The notes below the pieces were generated by a model. That model was not told where the DNA came from and made no database searches. It saw nothing but the letters and a program-made list of their open reading frames with translations. A DNA stretch of 64,000 nucleotides from the NCBI GenBank assembly GCA_029204225.1, contig CM055102.1, positions 6,593,320 through 6,657,319 on the forward strand, in the 5' to 3' direction. The position numbers were made by a program, and so were the translations under genes. This DNA is from Diphasiastrum complanatum. Lineage: Eukaryota > Streptophyta > Lycopodiopsida > Lycopodiales > Lycopodiaceae. Within the stretch, counting starts at the first letter, position 1, and each line of letters begins with the position of its first letter. Shown here one piece after another: positions 55,319 through 64,000 of this stretch.

Positions 55319-56576
55319 TTTAAAAGTGGACCCTCCATCATCCTCTCCAAAGTCAGTACAGAGTTTGTCAACTCCATTCATTCCATTTTGGAGGTGGATT
55401 TCAAAGTCCATGTGCGAGGCAAATTCTTCACTATCTCTGAAGACTTGTTCTGCACAACCCTTGGATTACCGATGGATGGGAAGATGATCTCAACAAATAA
55501 GGATTCGATGGATGAAGCTGCCCACTTCGTTAACAATTGCTTCATACCCACGAAGGGGTACAAGATCTCTATGATTCGTGATACCACAGTTAAGATGTTT
55601 TGTAAATATGCGAACCAAGCACTCTTTTTGACGGATGCGGATGCGACAATTTCAGTGCAAAATTTTGGTTACATCTTAGATGCACTTGCGGGTAATCCGA
55701 TTCGTTTCGGCACTATTACATATAAAGCATTTTTGCGCTGGATCAAGCACCAAATTTTTTTTAAAGTTGGAGCACATGTATCTCGGCTATGCGCCCATTT
55801 TGACATTTTGAACAAGCAAGAGAAAACATTGCTGACAGGAAGGATGTTGGCCCCCAAGCCAATTGACCTTTCCAGCCTCGTTACTGAAATTGCACCAGCC
55901 GTCAAAGTAGCAGCTACCACTACTATGGACATTGACGTTGCACCATCCCAGTCAGAACCAGTTCCAACTGTGGCGATGGAGACTGATGGAGCTATTGTTG
56001 CTGTTGCTAATTCTTCACAGCCCGCATCTGCTTCCACATCTCAGAAGCAGCCGAGTGCTTCCTCTTCTGACGATGACACAACTCAGCCTGATACATCAGA
56101 CAAAAGACAAACAACTACTGAAGGCGACACTGGGGCACCTGTGGCAGATGAAGAACAACCAGACGACCAGCCCCAGTGGTTTCGCAATATGTCTGAGAAA
56201 GCCAAAAACCTAGTGGCTGAAGTGTATGAGTTGGACAAGTACCACCAACAACTTACGATGGAATTTGTCAACTCAGAAAGGAGATGCCAAGAGGATCTCA
56301 AGGCGTCTTTCGAGAAGATTGATTCGCTCGAATCAGACAACACGAAGCTGATTGAATGAAATCATTCTCTCGACACACAGCTTCAAACCTTAATAAAGGA
56401 AGCTGATTCTTTAAAACAGATCAATAAGGCGATTGAGGCCAAGTCTGATAATTATCAGACTCAAAACGATTCTTTAAAACAACAACTGACAGCTGCAAAT
56501 CAACATAATGTCACGCTCCAGAAACATTTCCAAGAGCGAATGAGAAGACTGAAGGCAGAAGCTGCTCTCTCTTCTA
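55319..56576 (+). pseudogene. Extra sense ORF downstream of integrase (gypsy 3)
   Basis: Open from 55319 to a stop at 56357-56359 with no ATG near the start, then continuing in the same frame to the truncated LTR. The N-terminal part (FKVHVRGKFFTISEDLFCTT, LGLPMDGKMI) follows the V-R-G-x-x-x-x-x-S-x-x-x-I-x-x-x-L-G-L-P pattern of the plant-transposon domain found in extra ORFs of some Athila-like gypsy elements. ALAGNPIRFGTITYKAFL and HFDILNKQEKTLLTGRML follow. The middle is low complexity (S/T/P/Q/D-rich, 55900-56160). The C-terminus, including the part after the stop, is a predicted coiled coil (LIKEADSLKQINKAIEAKSD, QTQNDSLKQQLTAANQHN). No transmembrane segment or signal peptide was seen, so an envelope role is not supported. 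Function unknown. Confidence 0.65.
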
Positions 56577-57366
56577 TGAGTTATTCTCCCTTATCTTAGT
56601 TCTCGACACTACTGAGTGTGAGTGATCTTGAGTCTGCTAACAATCTCTAAAGCATTTCATGAATTACTCTCTGATCAGACAGACGCTCTAGTGCATTACA
56701 GTCGTTTGCTGTGTTTCCGTAAAGCATGCTCTAAGGGACTGTCTTAAAATCATCTTATTCGTCTGTCGCGAATACTTTCTTTTCGACACTCGAATAATGA
56801 CTATCTTTGTGCAGTCTAGCACGATTATTGAATTAAGTTGTATGTATACAAATGAGATGACAGTCCCTATCTGAAGAATTGAGTCTCTGATCTGTTTTCT
56901 TGATTGGCATTGACATAAGTTTCTAACGTGCTCTAAAACCATTCGTGCTCTTTAACCATTAAGTTGGGCTTTAGTTGTTGAGGACTATTGTCTAGGAACG
57001 AATAGTTCGCGAACTCAATTAATTAATTGTCTGCGTAGTCGCAAATACATCGAACAATTCTCGATTCTCTGTTGACACCTTAGCCAGCCAGAGTGTAGTC
57101 TGTTGTACTACTCTGATAACATTTCAATTGTAGAACACGCTTACTTCAATTCGATAGAGGCCAGATTGTTGTTTTGAATTCATTAACATTACCCATTCCA
57201 AATATAAGTAATATTGGTTACTTTTTAATGTCTGTCGACAACCAGAATAACATTCGAAACCACCTGTCATAATTACACCAAAAACATAACTTTCTAACGC
57301 TATCCTATGTGGGAACGATACTTTTCACTACAAAATCTATATTGACCCTGTTGGTATAACATGACA
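56577..57366 (+). repeat. 3' LTR of gypsy element 3, first ~470 bp missing
   Basis: Begins mid-LTR at GAGTTATTCTCCC, matching 5' LTR position 48629, and has exactly the same remaining length (790 bp). The missing part and the polypurine tract were lost in one deletion ending in the extra ORF. Confidence 0.85.
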
Positions 57367-57371
57367 ATATT

Positions 57372-57934
57372 AGACTTAGAGTTTGACTTTTCAAAGTTAT
57401 ATTAGTCTAAAAGCATTTTAATAAGCACTTTTAGAAAGTGTGGGAAAGTGTAGTACACGAGTTTGGTAGATTCAAATTTGAATGTTGGAGACATTGAATC
57501 TAGTCCACATTAATGCTAGGGTTTTTGTTATGGAGAGAAATCAAACTCATTAATGAGTCATGAATCTGTTATATATAGCTTTACATTCATGGGAAGATAT
57601 ACATTCTCTCTCTCTTATCTCACTTCATGCTTATACATGAGTTCTCTTGGGTTCATCCATCCATTGGTGCACTATATTTGTGATATCTTGCAATCTTGTG
57701 TGTAGAATGCTCATTTTATGTTATTTTTGAAATACAGTAGCTTACTATTTTTGTATAGACAACAACTTCATCATATCATGTGTTTGATGTTTTATCAGGT
57801 TCTTATTGAGTTTGTATCTCTTTCATTGAGTAGATGTTGATTTTTCTACATTGGCAACATTGGTAGGATTGTTCTCTTTCTAACCAAAGATCATGTTATG
57901 AATTTGGATCTTAAATGGTCTGAATTTTTTCACA
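57372..57934 (+). repeat. 3' LTR of copia element 4, second part
   Basis: Resumes after the target duplication with AGACTTAGAGTTTGAC and ends TTTTTTCACA at 57934. It shows about 14 extra bases near 57445 and a different stretch near 57725-57825 compared with the 5' LTR. Confidence 0.85.
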
Positions 57935-59219
57935 AAAAAACCCAACCAACCAACCTTGGTTTGGGAAAAAAAAAACAACCAACCAACCAACCTTGGATCT
58001 TTCTACTGTAGAAAAGTTGGCTACATGATATACAAGAGAACATGGGAGCACACTATATATACTAGAAACAGTTTTAATTCAGACTGAAGTAATAAAGCAA
58101 GAGTCGTCAATTACCATCTAAAGAAGGAAAGGAAAGTCAAGTGACGAGTCACAACTCATAGCAACTACCCAATCTAATTTTATTTCACGTTGTTTTGTTA
58201 TGATGGTACTTTTTTTTTTATGAATCTCCAGGCTCTAAACTTCAATACCAAGAAAGCTACCTATCAACTTTTGTACTTCTATAATAACTTGATAATTAAA
58301 GTAATCTTTATGAGGTAAAAGAAAGTGTACATATAAGGAGTCTAAATTTTGCCATACAAATCCTCCAACAGAAGGCTACAAGTCTTCTTCACACGCGTAA
58401 GATATATACACTAATGGTCATAAAATCAGCTTCTTGGTTTCTCTTTGTATTTTAGAGACACCTCACCCATCACAATCTAAAGGTTTGATTTTAACTAAAA
58501 CCCTCCCGGTGAAAAAATAAACAACAACTTTAATGAGCTATGCAAAACTTAACATCATCTACGAGCACATCTACCTACAATACTGAAAGGTTTACACAAC
58601 AAAGTGATCAAGTGAAAACATTTCTCATCTATAGAATGTACTCACACTAATAGCTAATAAGTTTCATAATTGCTCTTAAGTTCCAACATGCATCGATCCT
58701 TCTTTTTTATGAAATAACCATCCCCTAAGATATCAAAAACACAGTCATGAAAACTAGTCAATGTCCCCCACATTATGGGTTGAATAAGAGTAAATTTTAT
58801 ATTTGCTCTAAGATATTAAAAACATAGCCATGAAAACTAGTTCGTGTTCCCCACATCATGGGTTGACTAAGAGTGCTCATTGCATTAATGAAGACCTAGG
58901 CTCAAATCTTTGTTGATCTAGAGAAGGGACGAGCTTTGTGCTCCTAAATTGGCTACACCTACTTGTGGATGTACATAGTGAGTATTGGACATATACATGC
59001 AATTTCTTCAACCAAAAAATGTTCATTGAAGTTTGACTAAAATATCAAACTCATTGCACTTACCCTTCTTTAGCACAATCTAGTAAAGATCATCCCAAGA
59101 ATCATCTAATCCAAGGCAACAAACAAAAATGTTGTGGTGGTGGTATTCTTTGTTTTTGAAAATGTTTGAAATGAAAAATAGTCCCTAAGATTGGATGAGA
59201 AATAGTTAGTCATTCTGCA
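57935..59219. other. No gene; CCAA repeats and a tandem pair
   Basis: Repeated CCAA units (AACCAACCAACC, about 57943-57995) in two blocks, each ending CCTTGG. A 67-bp segment occurs twice at 58725-58791 and 58808-58874 (CTAAGATAT.AAAAACA to AAGAGT). No coding signal. Confidence 0.6.
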
Positions 59220-59560
59220 ATTGTTTCAAAATCTTCAAGGAGCGTGCAGAGAAAGAAACTGGTAAGAAGATCAAAGCCCTGAGGTCCGACAACGGTGTAG
59301 AGTACATCTCTATCGAATTCAAGGAGTACTGCCAAAGCCAAGGCATTGAACAACAGTTTATCACTCCCTAGTCGCCTCAGTCAAACGGCTTAGCTAAGAG
59401 GAAGAATCATACCCTAGTCGAGTCAGCCAAATGCATGGTGGCACATGCATCTTTTCCAAAGAGTTTATGAGCTGAAGCTGTTTCCACTGTAGCTTACATC
59501 CAGAACAGATGTTTGACTAAGGCAGGTTGTCCCCCCACGTGTGAAAACCTCATAGGATTG
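59220..59560 (+). pseudogene. Copia integrase core fragment
   Basis: One + frame with two stops: FKIFKERAEKETGKKIKALR, SDNGVEYISIEFKEYCQSQG, IEQQFITP, stop, SPQSNGLAKRKNHTLVESAK, CMVAHASFPKSL, stop, AEAVSTVAYIQNRCLTKA. This is the second half of a copia integrase core, with the catalytic aspartate in R-S-D-N-G. The E of the N-G-x-x-E-R motif is replaced (N-G-L-A-K-R). It stands alone, with no LTR or other domain nearby. Element 1 shows the same N-G-V-A-K-R change, so the two may be related. Confidence 0.75.
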
Positions 59561-60904
59561 TAGTTGAATTAAATTGATTCTGGTTGAGTGTCAGCAGAAT
59601 CCTAGCTAGATCCTATATGATCCTTAGCCCCGTAGCGTCTAGAATAAGATATTCATTGTTTGGTCACAGAAGATCTACGATGATTACTCCTGACAAAAGA
59701 CCTACCAGAAAAAACCCATTTGCAACACCAACGACTAGCCACACAGGTAAAGAAAAGCAATGAAGCCAGCCACAATAGTGCAGCACCACAACAAGCAGAA
59801 GACAACAAAACTTGTAGCAACAACAAGAAGGCATCACCAGAAGCCAAACATCTAAAGTGCATAAAACCGCCACAAATCCATGAATAAATAAGCCAACTAA
59901 CTACGAGGAGAGTGGGACCACAAAAGCAAGAGCAAAGGCAACAAGAACGTAGGAAATGAACTATTGACTTGTACCCCTGTACTACAATCTATACATCACC
60001 ATTAGCATAGATTCATCATCACCTTCAAGCAAACATCAAAATTATGCACAACAATACTACACAATGTAGTGAAACACCAAAAGTAGACAACAAAATTCTC
60101 AAAAAAGATTTCCAAAGATGGAGGGAACGGCTTATGTTCTCCACGCCTTTTCTACTACCTATAGTCTTGGAAGATGAGTCTCTCTTGGAAGATGGCCTTA
60201 ACCCTAGCTTATCCACCACTTAGTAACAAACTGCCAAAATATGACTAAATGCAATATATGACATCAAAACTAAATCTTCTCTAGACCTCTGAATTTCGAC
60301 ACTTCATGCAATATATGACATCAAAACTAAGTCCTCTCTAGACCTCTGAATTTTGACACTTCTAGAGCCTGTAAAAAATAGTAGTGTTATTATTTAGGCC
60401 TCTACACAAGTGGGAAAACTTATCTCTAAGTTTACGTATGAGTTTTGGCCCCAAATTGCCAATAATAGTCAAGTAGTAAGCTCACAAATTTTCACACTCC
60501 ACGGACAGAAGGAACAAACAACAAACCAACCGCCACATCACAGCCATGGAGTGGGAGCATCTATGGCTCGGGGAGAGATGGCGACAAAACCAAAGGAAAG
60601 CGCGACAATGAGACGAGGCCAAGGGTGAACCAAGGGGAAGAACAAGCACTAGGATCCAATAACAAACTAAAAAAAGTCGTCAAAAGAAGCCGAAAAAACT
60701 AAGCCTCTGACACAACCATAAAAGACTCAACGCAACGACATAGAGAGAATACATGTATAGAGAATAAAGTACCAAAAAAATACTATAGAGCAAAAAGTAA
60801 AACATGTATAATTCCAAAACTAACGGCCAAGTAAGGGCTTGTATTTGTTTCAAGAAAATTTTAATCAACAAAAAGCAAACAATGAAGAATAATCCAAATT
60901 TTAC
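59561..60904. other. No gene; one tandem pair
   Basis: A 54-bp segment is repeated with a 57-bp period (60251-60304, 60308-60361; GCAATATATGACATC to GACACTT). Other open frames in this stretch are short and without motifs. Confidence 0.6.
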
Positions 60905-61140
60905 TAATCCTATATACTAAAGATATTTTAGAGAGAAAGTTCATGCTGCTATAACCCAGTCTACTCCCCTATATGTCATGCCTGGACCCTATGTCACGCC
61001 CTCAAAAGAGAGAGAGAGAGTTCGCGCTAATGTAACCCGGTCTACTCCCCTATATGTCACGCCAACCGAGAGAGAGTTCAAGGATGTTGTAACCCAGTCT
61101 ACTCCCGTATATGTAATGCCTGGACCCTACGTTTTTGGCT
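60905..61140. repeat. Tandem repeat, 3 units of about 65-75 bp
   Basis: Units run from a GAGAGA tract through AACCCAGTCTACTCCC and TATATGTCA.GCC (about 60935-61010, 61010-61067, 61068-61135). The sequence just before, TCCTATATACTAAAGATATT, resembles the T-C...rich 5' ends of plant Helitrons and a similar start at 32455, but no 3' hairpin with CTRR was found. Confidence 0.6.
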
Positions 61141-63136
61141 CCAGAGTTCACTTTTGAATTTCGGATACAGCGCTCTCTCTGTCTCTCTCTCTAGTATCTC
61201 TCTCTCATGTGCCTACGCTCTCTATGGATGCTCTCTCTCGCGCGCACCTGGACGCACCGGCTCCCGATCTCTCTCTCTCACACCTGAAGAAGGCATTTGC
61301 TCAGCTCCTCTCATCGGATCCTTTGACTGCATCGGCTCATTGGCTCCTTGCCAACGTGTTTTCATTTCACATCAGCGAACTGCATCGGTTCAACGGCTTA
61401 GCAGCTGATACACAGAGAAGGCAGCACACTCACAAAGAAGATTTTGTATTGCATTTGCTGCAGCGCATCAGCTCCTGACTATAGCGCATCTGATACACAC
61501 ACAACGGACTTCTGATAAACACACATCGGCCCCTGATACACACACAGCGGCTAAATGCACCTCATCTCTCTCTCTCTCTCTCTCTCTCACATCGGCTACA
61601 ACCAGCGTTGGGCCTTGATCTGTGGAGGCGAACCACACTCTGTTTGGTTCAGATAAGGTGGCAATTTTGCCTTTTCTTTTGCGGAAAAGAGGCGCGTGTA
61701 TCTATAGACTACCCGTGTCTGTGTCAATAACATGGGCGCATATCTTGCCCCATGATTTCATCAACAAAATATGTGTGAAGGAGGGCACTAAATCGCGAGT
61801 TGCCCACGCTTTGCAACTCTGTTTATTGAATGTATACATTCTGTTTTTCAAAATAGATGACTTATCAAAACACGGCCAGTAGCATAATATACAATGCTTT
61901 TGTACTTCCTTTCATTCATGTGTTAGTTATGCAAAGTAAGTAAAATATTTTTTGTAAAGAGATTGGTCGTTGTCCTAGCGCTGACAACGCACCATCATTT
62001 GCGGTTTACTTCCATAAATGAGTAGACACATGCATGTGCTTGAAAGATTACATTCATCACGAACAATCCTTGCTGGACAGTGATTATGTGATAGCATATA
62101 TGTCTCAAAACATATGCTAAAAAGAGATGCTTTAACTTATTCTGTCATATTGAATGATATGCTCAGCTTTTAGACAAATGTTATAAACATATAGTATCAT
62201 AGTTCCCTGGCATTTAAAAAGATATCTATCACATACTTATGTAACTCGCAGTACTTTAACCCCTATTTGCCCATTTAGTGTCTGGGGGACTAATTGGCTA
62301 GTCACCCTTGGATAAGGGGTACTCTTAGGATTAAGGGTATGTGCTTTTAGATTAAGATATTAGTGTCCTTGGATAAGGGCAGATAGGTGACTATGCCTTG
62401 GTCGGAGGTATGGAACCTAATGAGGTGTTAGGAGGACCTTACCTTGGGTATTGGTCATTTTCCTAAACTTTGGGCCTCAACCTTAAGCCACAATTACATA
62501 ATTGGCCTTGGGCCAAAGTTTGTCATCACTTGAGAGTCAGGGACCTAGTAGGAGGGTGCACCTACAAGGGCCTTTTAATGCTCCTGAAGAACCCAAAAAG
62601 TTAGAACCAAGAACCATGAGTTATGGAAGGTGTCTTTTGACATTCCATGAGTTATGGAAGGCTCTTGGCTCTTCCTTTGCCTTCCCTTTTCTTATTGGCT
62701 TGTGTGGACATTCCATAGTGCTTTGGAGTGAGTCATAAGCCATCTATAAGAGAGGGGTAGGGCGCCCAAAGGAAGGAGAGATTTCTTGTGTTGTTGCTAG
62801 ATTTTATTCTCTAGTGGATTGCTAGTGAATAGAGTGCTTAGTATTAGCTTGCTCTTGTGAGGACTCACCATCTTTGGTATGGGACTTAGATGGGGTTAGG
62901 ATCTTGAGCATGCCTGTGTTTGTGATGATAGTGATTGTGGTTTAGCAAGGGGGTGCTATATAGGTCTTGCTTGAAGCTTGGATCTAGCTATGGTTGGGTG
63001 GTAAATTCTTGAGGCCATCTTGTTTGTCTACTTTTGGAAGGATCTTAGGAGTATTGGAGAAGAGGCACATTGGAGGCTTTTTGAGATATTTGTGGACATC
63101 TACTCATAAGGCTTGGTGGGCTGCTCTTCCTATTTG
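61141..63136. other. No recognised gene; CT-rich then unique sequence
   Basis: 61170-61290 is CT-rich and CpG-rich, followed by overlapping frames of 84-89 codons in two phases (61154-61478) without motifs. The units CTGATACACACACA.CGG recur at about 61487-61555. 62590-62665 has a short duplication around GAGTTATGGAAGG. Nothing else was identified. Confidence 0.5.
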
Positions 63137-63394
63137 TTAATATATCATTCTATATGCTCTACAAAATGTCTCTCTCTGTATATCATCCACAAGATAATTT
63201 ATGCACTTCTCTAAATTCTCCAAGCCAGTTTCTAGAATGTTTGTATTGTCCTTGAGCTTCATAACATTGGACAATATAAGCCAGGTTGTGCTGAATGGAC
63301 GGTTGTTAGATGAGTAAGAGCCATCCATACCTAGCACTCCCCACAAAAGAGTCATTAAGATAAAAGAATTGGTGTTCTTCAAAGTGTAAATCAT
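63137..63394 (-). other. Unidentified 85-codon minus-strand frame
   Basis: An open frame without frameshift, reading SFILMTLLWGVLGMDGSYSS, PFSTTWLILSNVMKLKDNTN and ILETGLENLEKCINYLVDDI. It has the amino-acid balance of a real protein segment, but I recognise no family. The flanks do not show a clear exon. It may be part of a transposon protein. Confidence 0.25.
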
Positions 63395-63429
63395 CCTTCA
63401 AAGAAGAGACCATGTAGCATTTGAGCAAA

Positions 63430-64000
63430 TAGCCTTAAAGGGCTGCAAGTGCCCTCAAAGGGTCGTAAACAGCCCGCAACTGCCTCCTTTGCGGTCCATT
63501 GTGGTCAATATGCCCTCAAATGGCCTCAAGGGGCCGCAAGTGCCCTCAAAGGTCCGCAACTTCCTCCTTTGCGGTCTGTTTGTGGTCCAAATATAAAAGC
63601 CCCCAAGTGCCCTCAAAGGGCTGCAAGGACACCGCAACTGCTTCTTTTGCGGTCCAAATAGCCTTAAACAGCCACAACTTCCTTCAAATGCCCTTAAAGA
63701 GCCGCAAACAAACTGCAACTGTGTCCTTTGTGGTCCGTTTGCGGTCCATTGTGGTCCAAAAGTCTCCCACGTGTCCTCAGAAATCCTCAAAGGGCCGCAA
63801 ACAGACTGCAATTGCCTCCTTTGTGGTCCGTTTGTAGTCCATTATGGTCCAAATAGCTTTAAAGGGCCCCAAGTGCGTAAAGGCCACCAAGTGCCCTTAA
63901 ATGCTCTCAAAGAGCCACAAAAAGACCGCAACTGCCTCCTTTGCAGTCCTTTTGCGGTCCAAATAGCCTTAAAGGCCCCCAAGTGCCCTCAAATGTCCTC
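63430..64000. repeat. Tandem array, about 80-120-bp units, continues past the window
   Basis: At least six copies of a unit with CGCAACTGCCTCCTTTGCGG followed by TCC or a close variant (starts near 63476, 63557, 63634, 63715, 63809, 63929), separated by CCCTCAAAGGGCCGCAA and AAGTGCCCTCAAA segments. GACCGCAA and TTGCGGTC can pair, so each unit can form a small hairpin. Open frames on both strands here are a by-product of the repeat. Confidence 0.85.

Larger units (their letters stand above)
48158..57366 (+). mobile_element. Gypsy element 3, Asp-tRNA-primed, extra 3' ORF, TSD ATATT
   Basis: 9,209 bp from TGTGATGCC to ATGACA, flanked by ATATT on both sides within the 3' LTR of copia element 4. 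It has a 5' LTR of 1,261 bp, a primer site TGGCGCTGTTGCCGGGGA, gag, protease, RT, RNase H and integrase in gypsy order, then an additional sense coding region and a truncated 3' LTR. The primer site and large size fit the Tat/Athila branch, but lineage needs RT phylogeny. Several stops and shifts make it inactive. Confidence 0.9.
39058..57934 (+). mobile_element. Copia element 4, host of two nested insertions
   Basis: A Ty1/copia element of about 5 kb spread over 18.9 kb. The 5' LTR is 39058-39684, the internal region runs from 39685, and the 3' LTR starts at 48085. A non-coding LTR element (43173-47870) sits in its RNase H region, and gypsy element 3 (48158-57366) sits in its 3' LTR, each with a perfect 5-bp target duplication. 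Its own flanks (AATTA and AAAAA) do not match. Most of gag is deleted. Confidence 0.9.

Noticed and set aside
55319-56576. Envelope gene in gypsy element 3
   Set aside because: No signal peptide, transmembrane segment or cysteine pattern. The C-terminus is a soluble coiled coil.
61154-61478. Two overlapping frames of 84-89 codons after a CT-rich stretch, resembling a gene start
   Set aside because: Both phases are open because of composition, no motif is present and no splice-site or homologous exon follows.
63430-64000. CRISPR-like array
   Set aside because: Units are diverged, spacers are not unique and the genome is a plant. It is a tandem repeat.

Overview
This is a stretch of a land-plant nuclear genome. 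Nearly everything in it is retrotransposon sequence: Ty1/copia, Ty3/gypsy (including a chromodomain type) and LINE. The only recognisable cellular gene has spliced exons with GT/AG boundaries, and its introns reach 8.6 kb. Long introns stuffed with nested elements point to a large, repeat-rich genome such as a fern or gymnosperm, but the sequence does not fix the species. No rRNA, tRNA or CRISPR was found.

Layout. 1-3177: three LINE copies lie head to tail on the minus strand, joined through (CT)n tails. 3178-7010: a copia element with a complete 5' LTR, cut off inside its reverse transcriptase. 7.0-10.4 kb: fragments of at least three more copia elements in both orientations. 10.4-13.1 kb: AT-rich, no genes. 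13.1-13.7 kb: remnant of a second, L1-like LINE. 13.7-16.2 kb: 3' half of a copia element with PPT and partial 3' LTR. 16.2-18.8 kb: a LINE with a long (CT)n tail. 20.8-35.8 kb: four exons, minus strand, of the mitochondrial FAD-dependent glycerol-3-phosphate dehydrogenase gene (SDP6 type). Intron 3 holds a chromovirus (22.2-29.1 kb) that is itself interrupted by a second gypsy element (25.3-29.1 kb). Intron 2 holds two LINE copies. 35.8-37.1 kb: leader and promoter region with paired G-boxes and a minisatellite. 39.1-57.9 kb: one copia element swollen by two later insertions, a 4.7 kb non-coding LTR element in its RNase H region (TSD CAACC) and a 9.2 kb gypsy element in its 3' LTR (TSD ATATT). 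58-63.4 kb: repeat-derived sequence with one integrase fragment and short tandem repeats. 63.4 kb to the end: a tandem array that runs off the window.

The SDP6-type gene would feed electrons from glycerol-3-phosphate to ubiquinone at the inner mitochondrial membrane. Exon 2 carries at least two frame-breaking changes, one deleting part of a conserved motif, so this copy is probably a pseudogene unless they are assembly errors. The C-terminal exon is not in the window. All mobile elements are visibly damaged.

The most interesting signals are: (1) a LINE family whose 3' ends share a base-paired, covarying hairpin exactly 6 nt from GACATTAATAAA in four of five copies, followed by (CT)n instead of poly(A), with 5' junctions that repeatedly abut (CT)n, as if the element targets that microsatellite; (2) a fully delimited non-autonomous LTR element with a 2.3 kb non-coding core and LTRs rich in TGGCGCC; (3) a gypsy element with an extra sense ORF downstream of integrase; (4) a gypsy element whose reverse transcriptase block is inverted.
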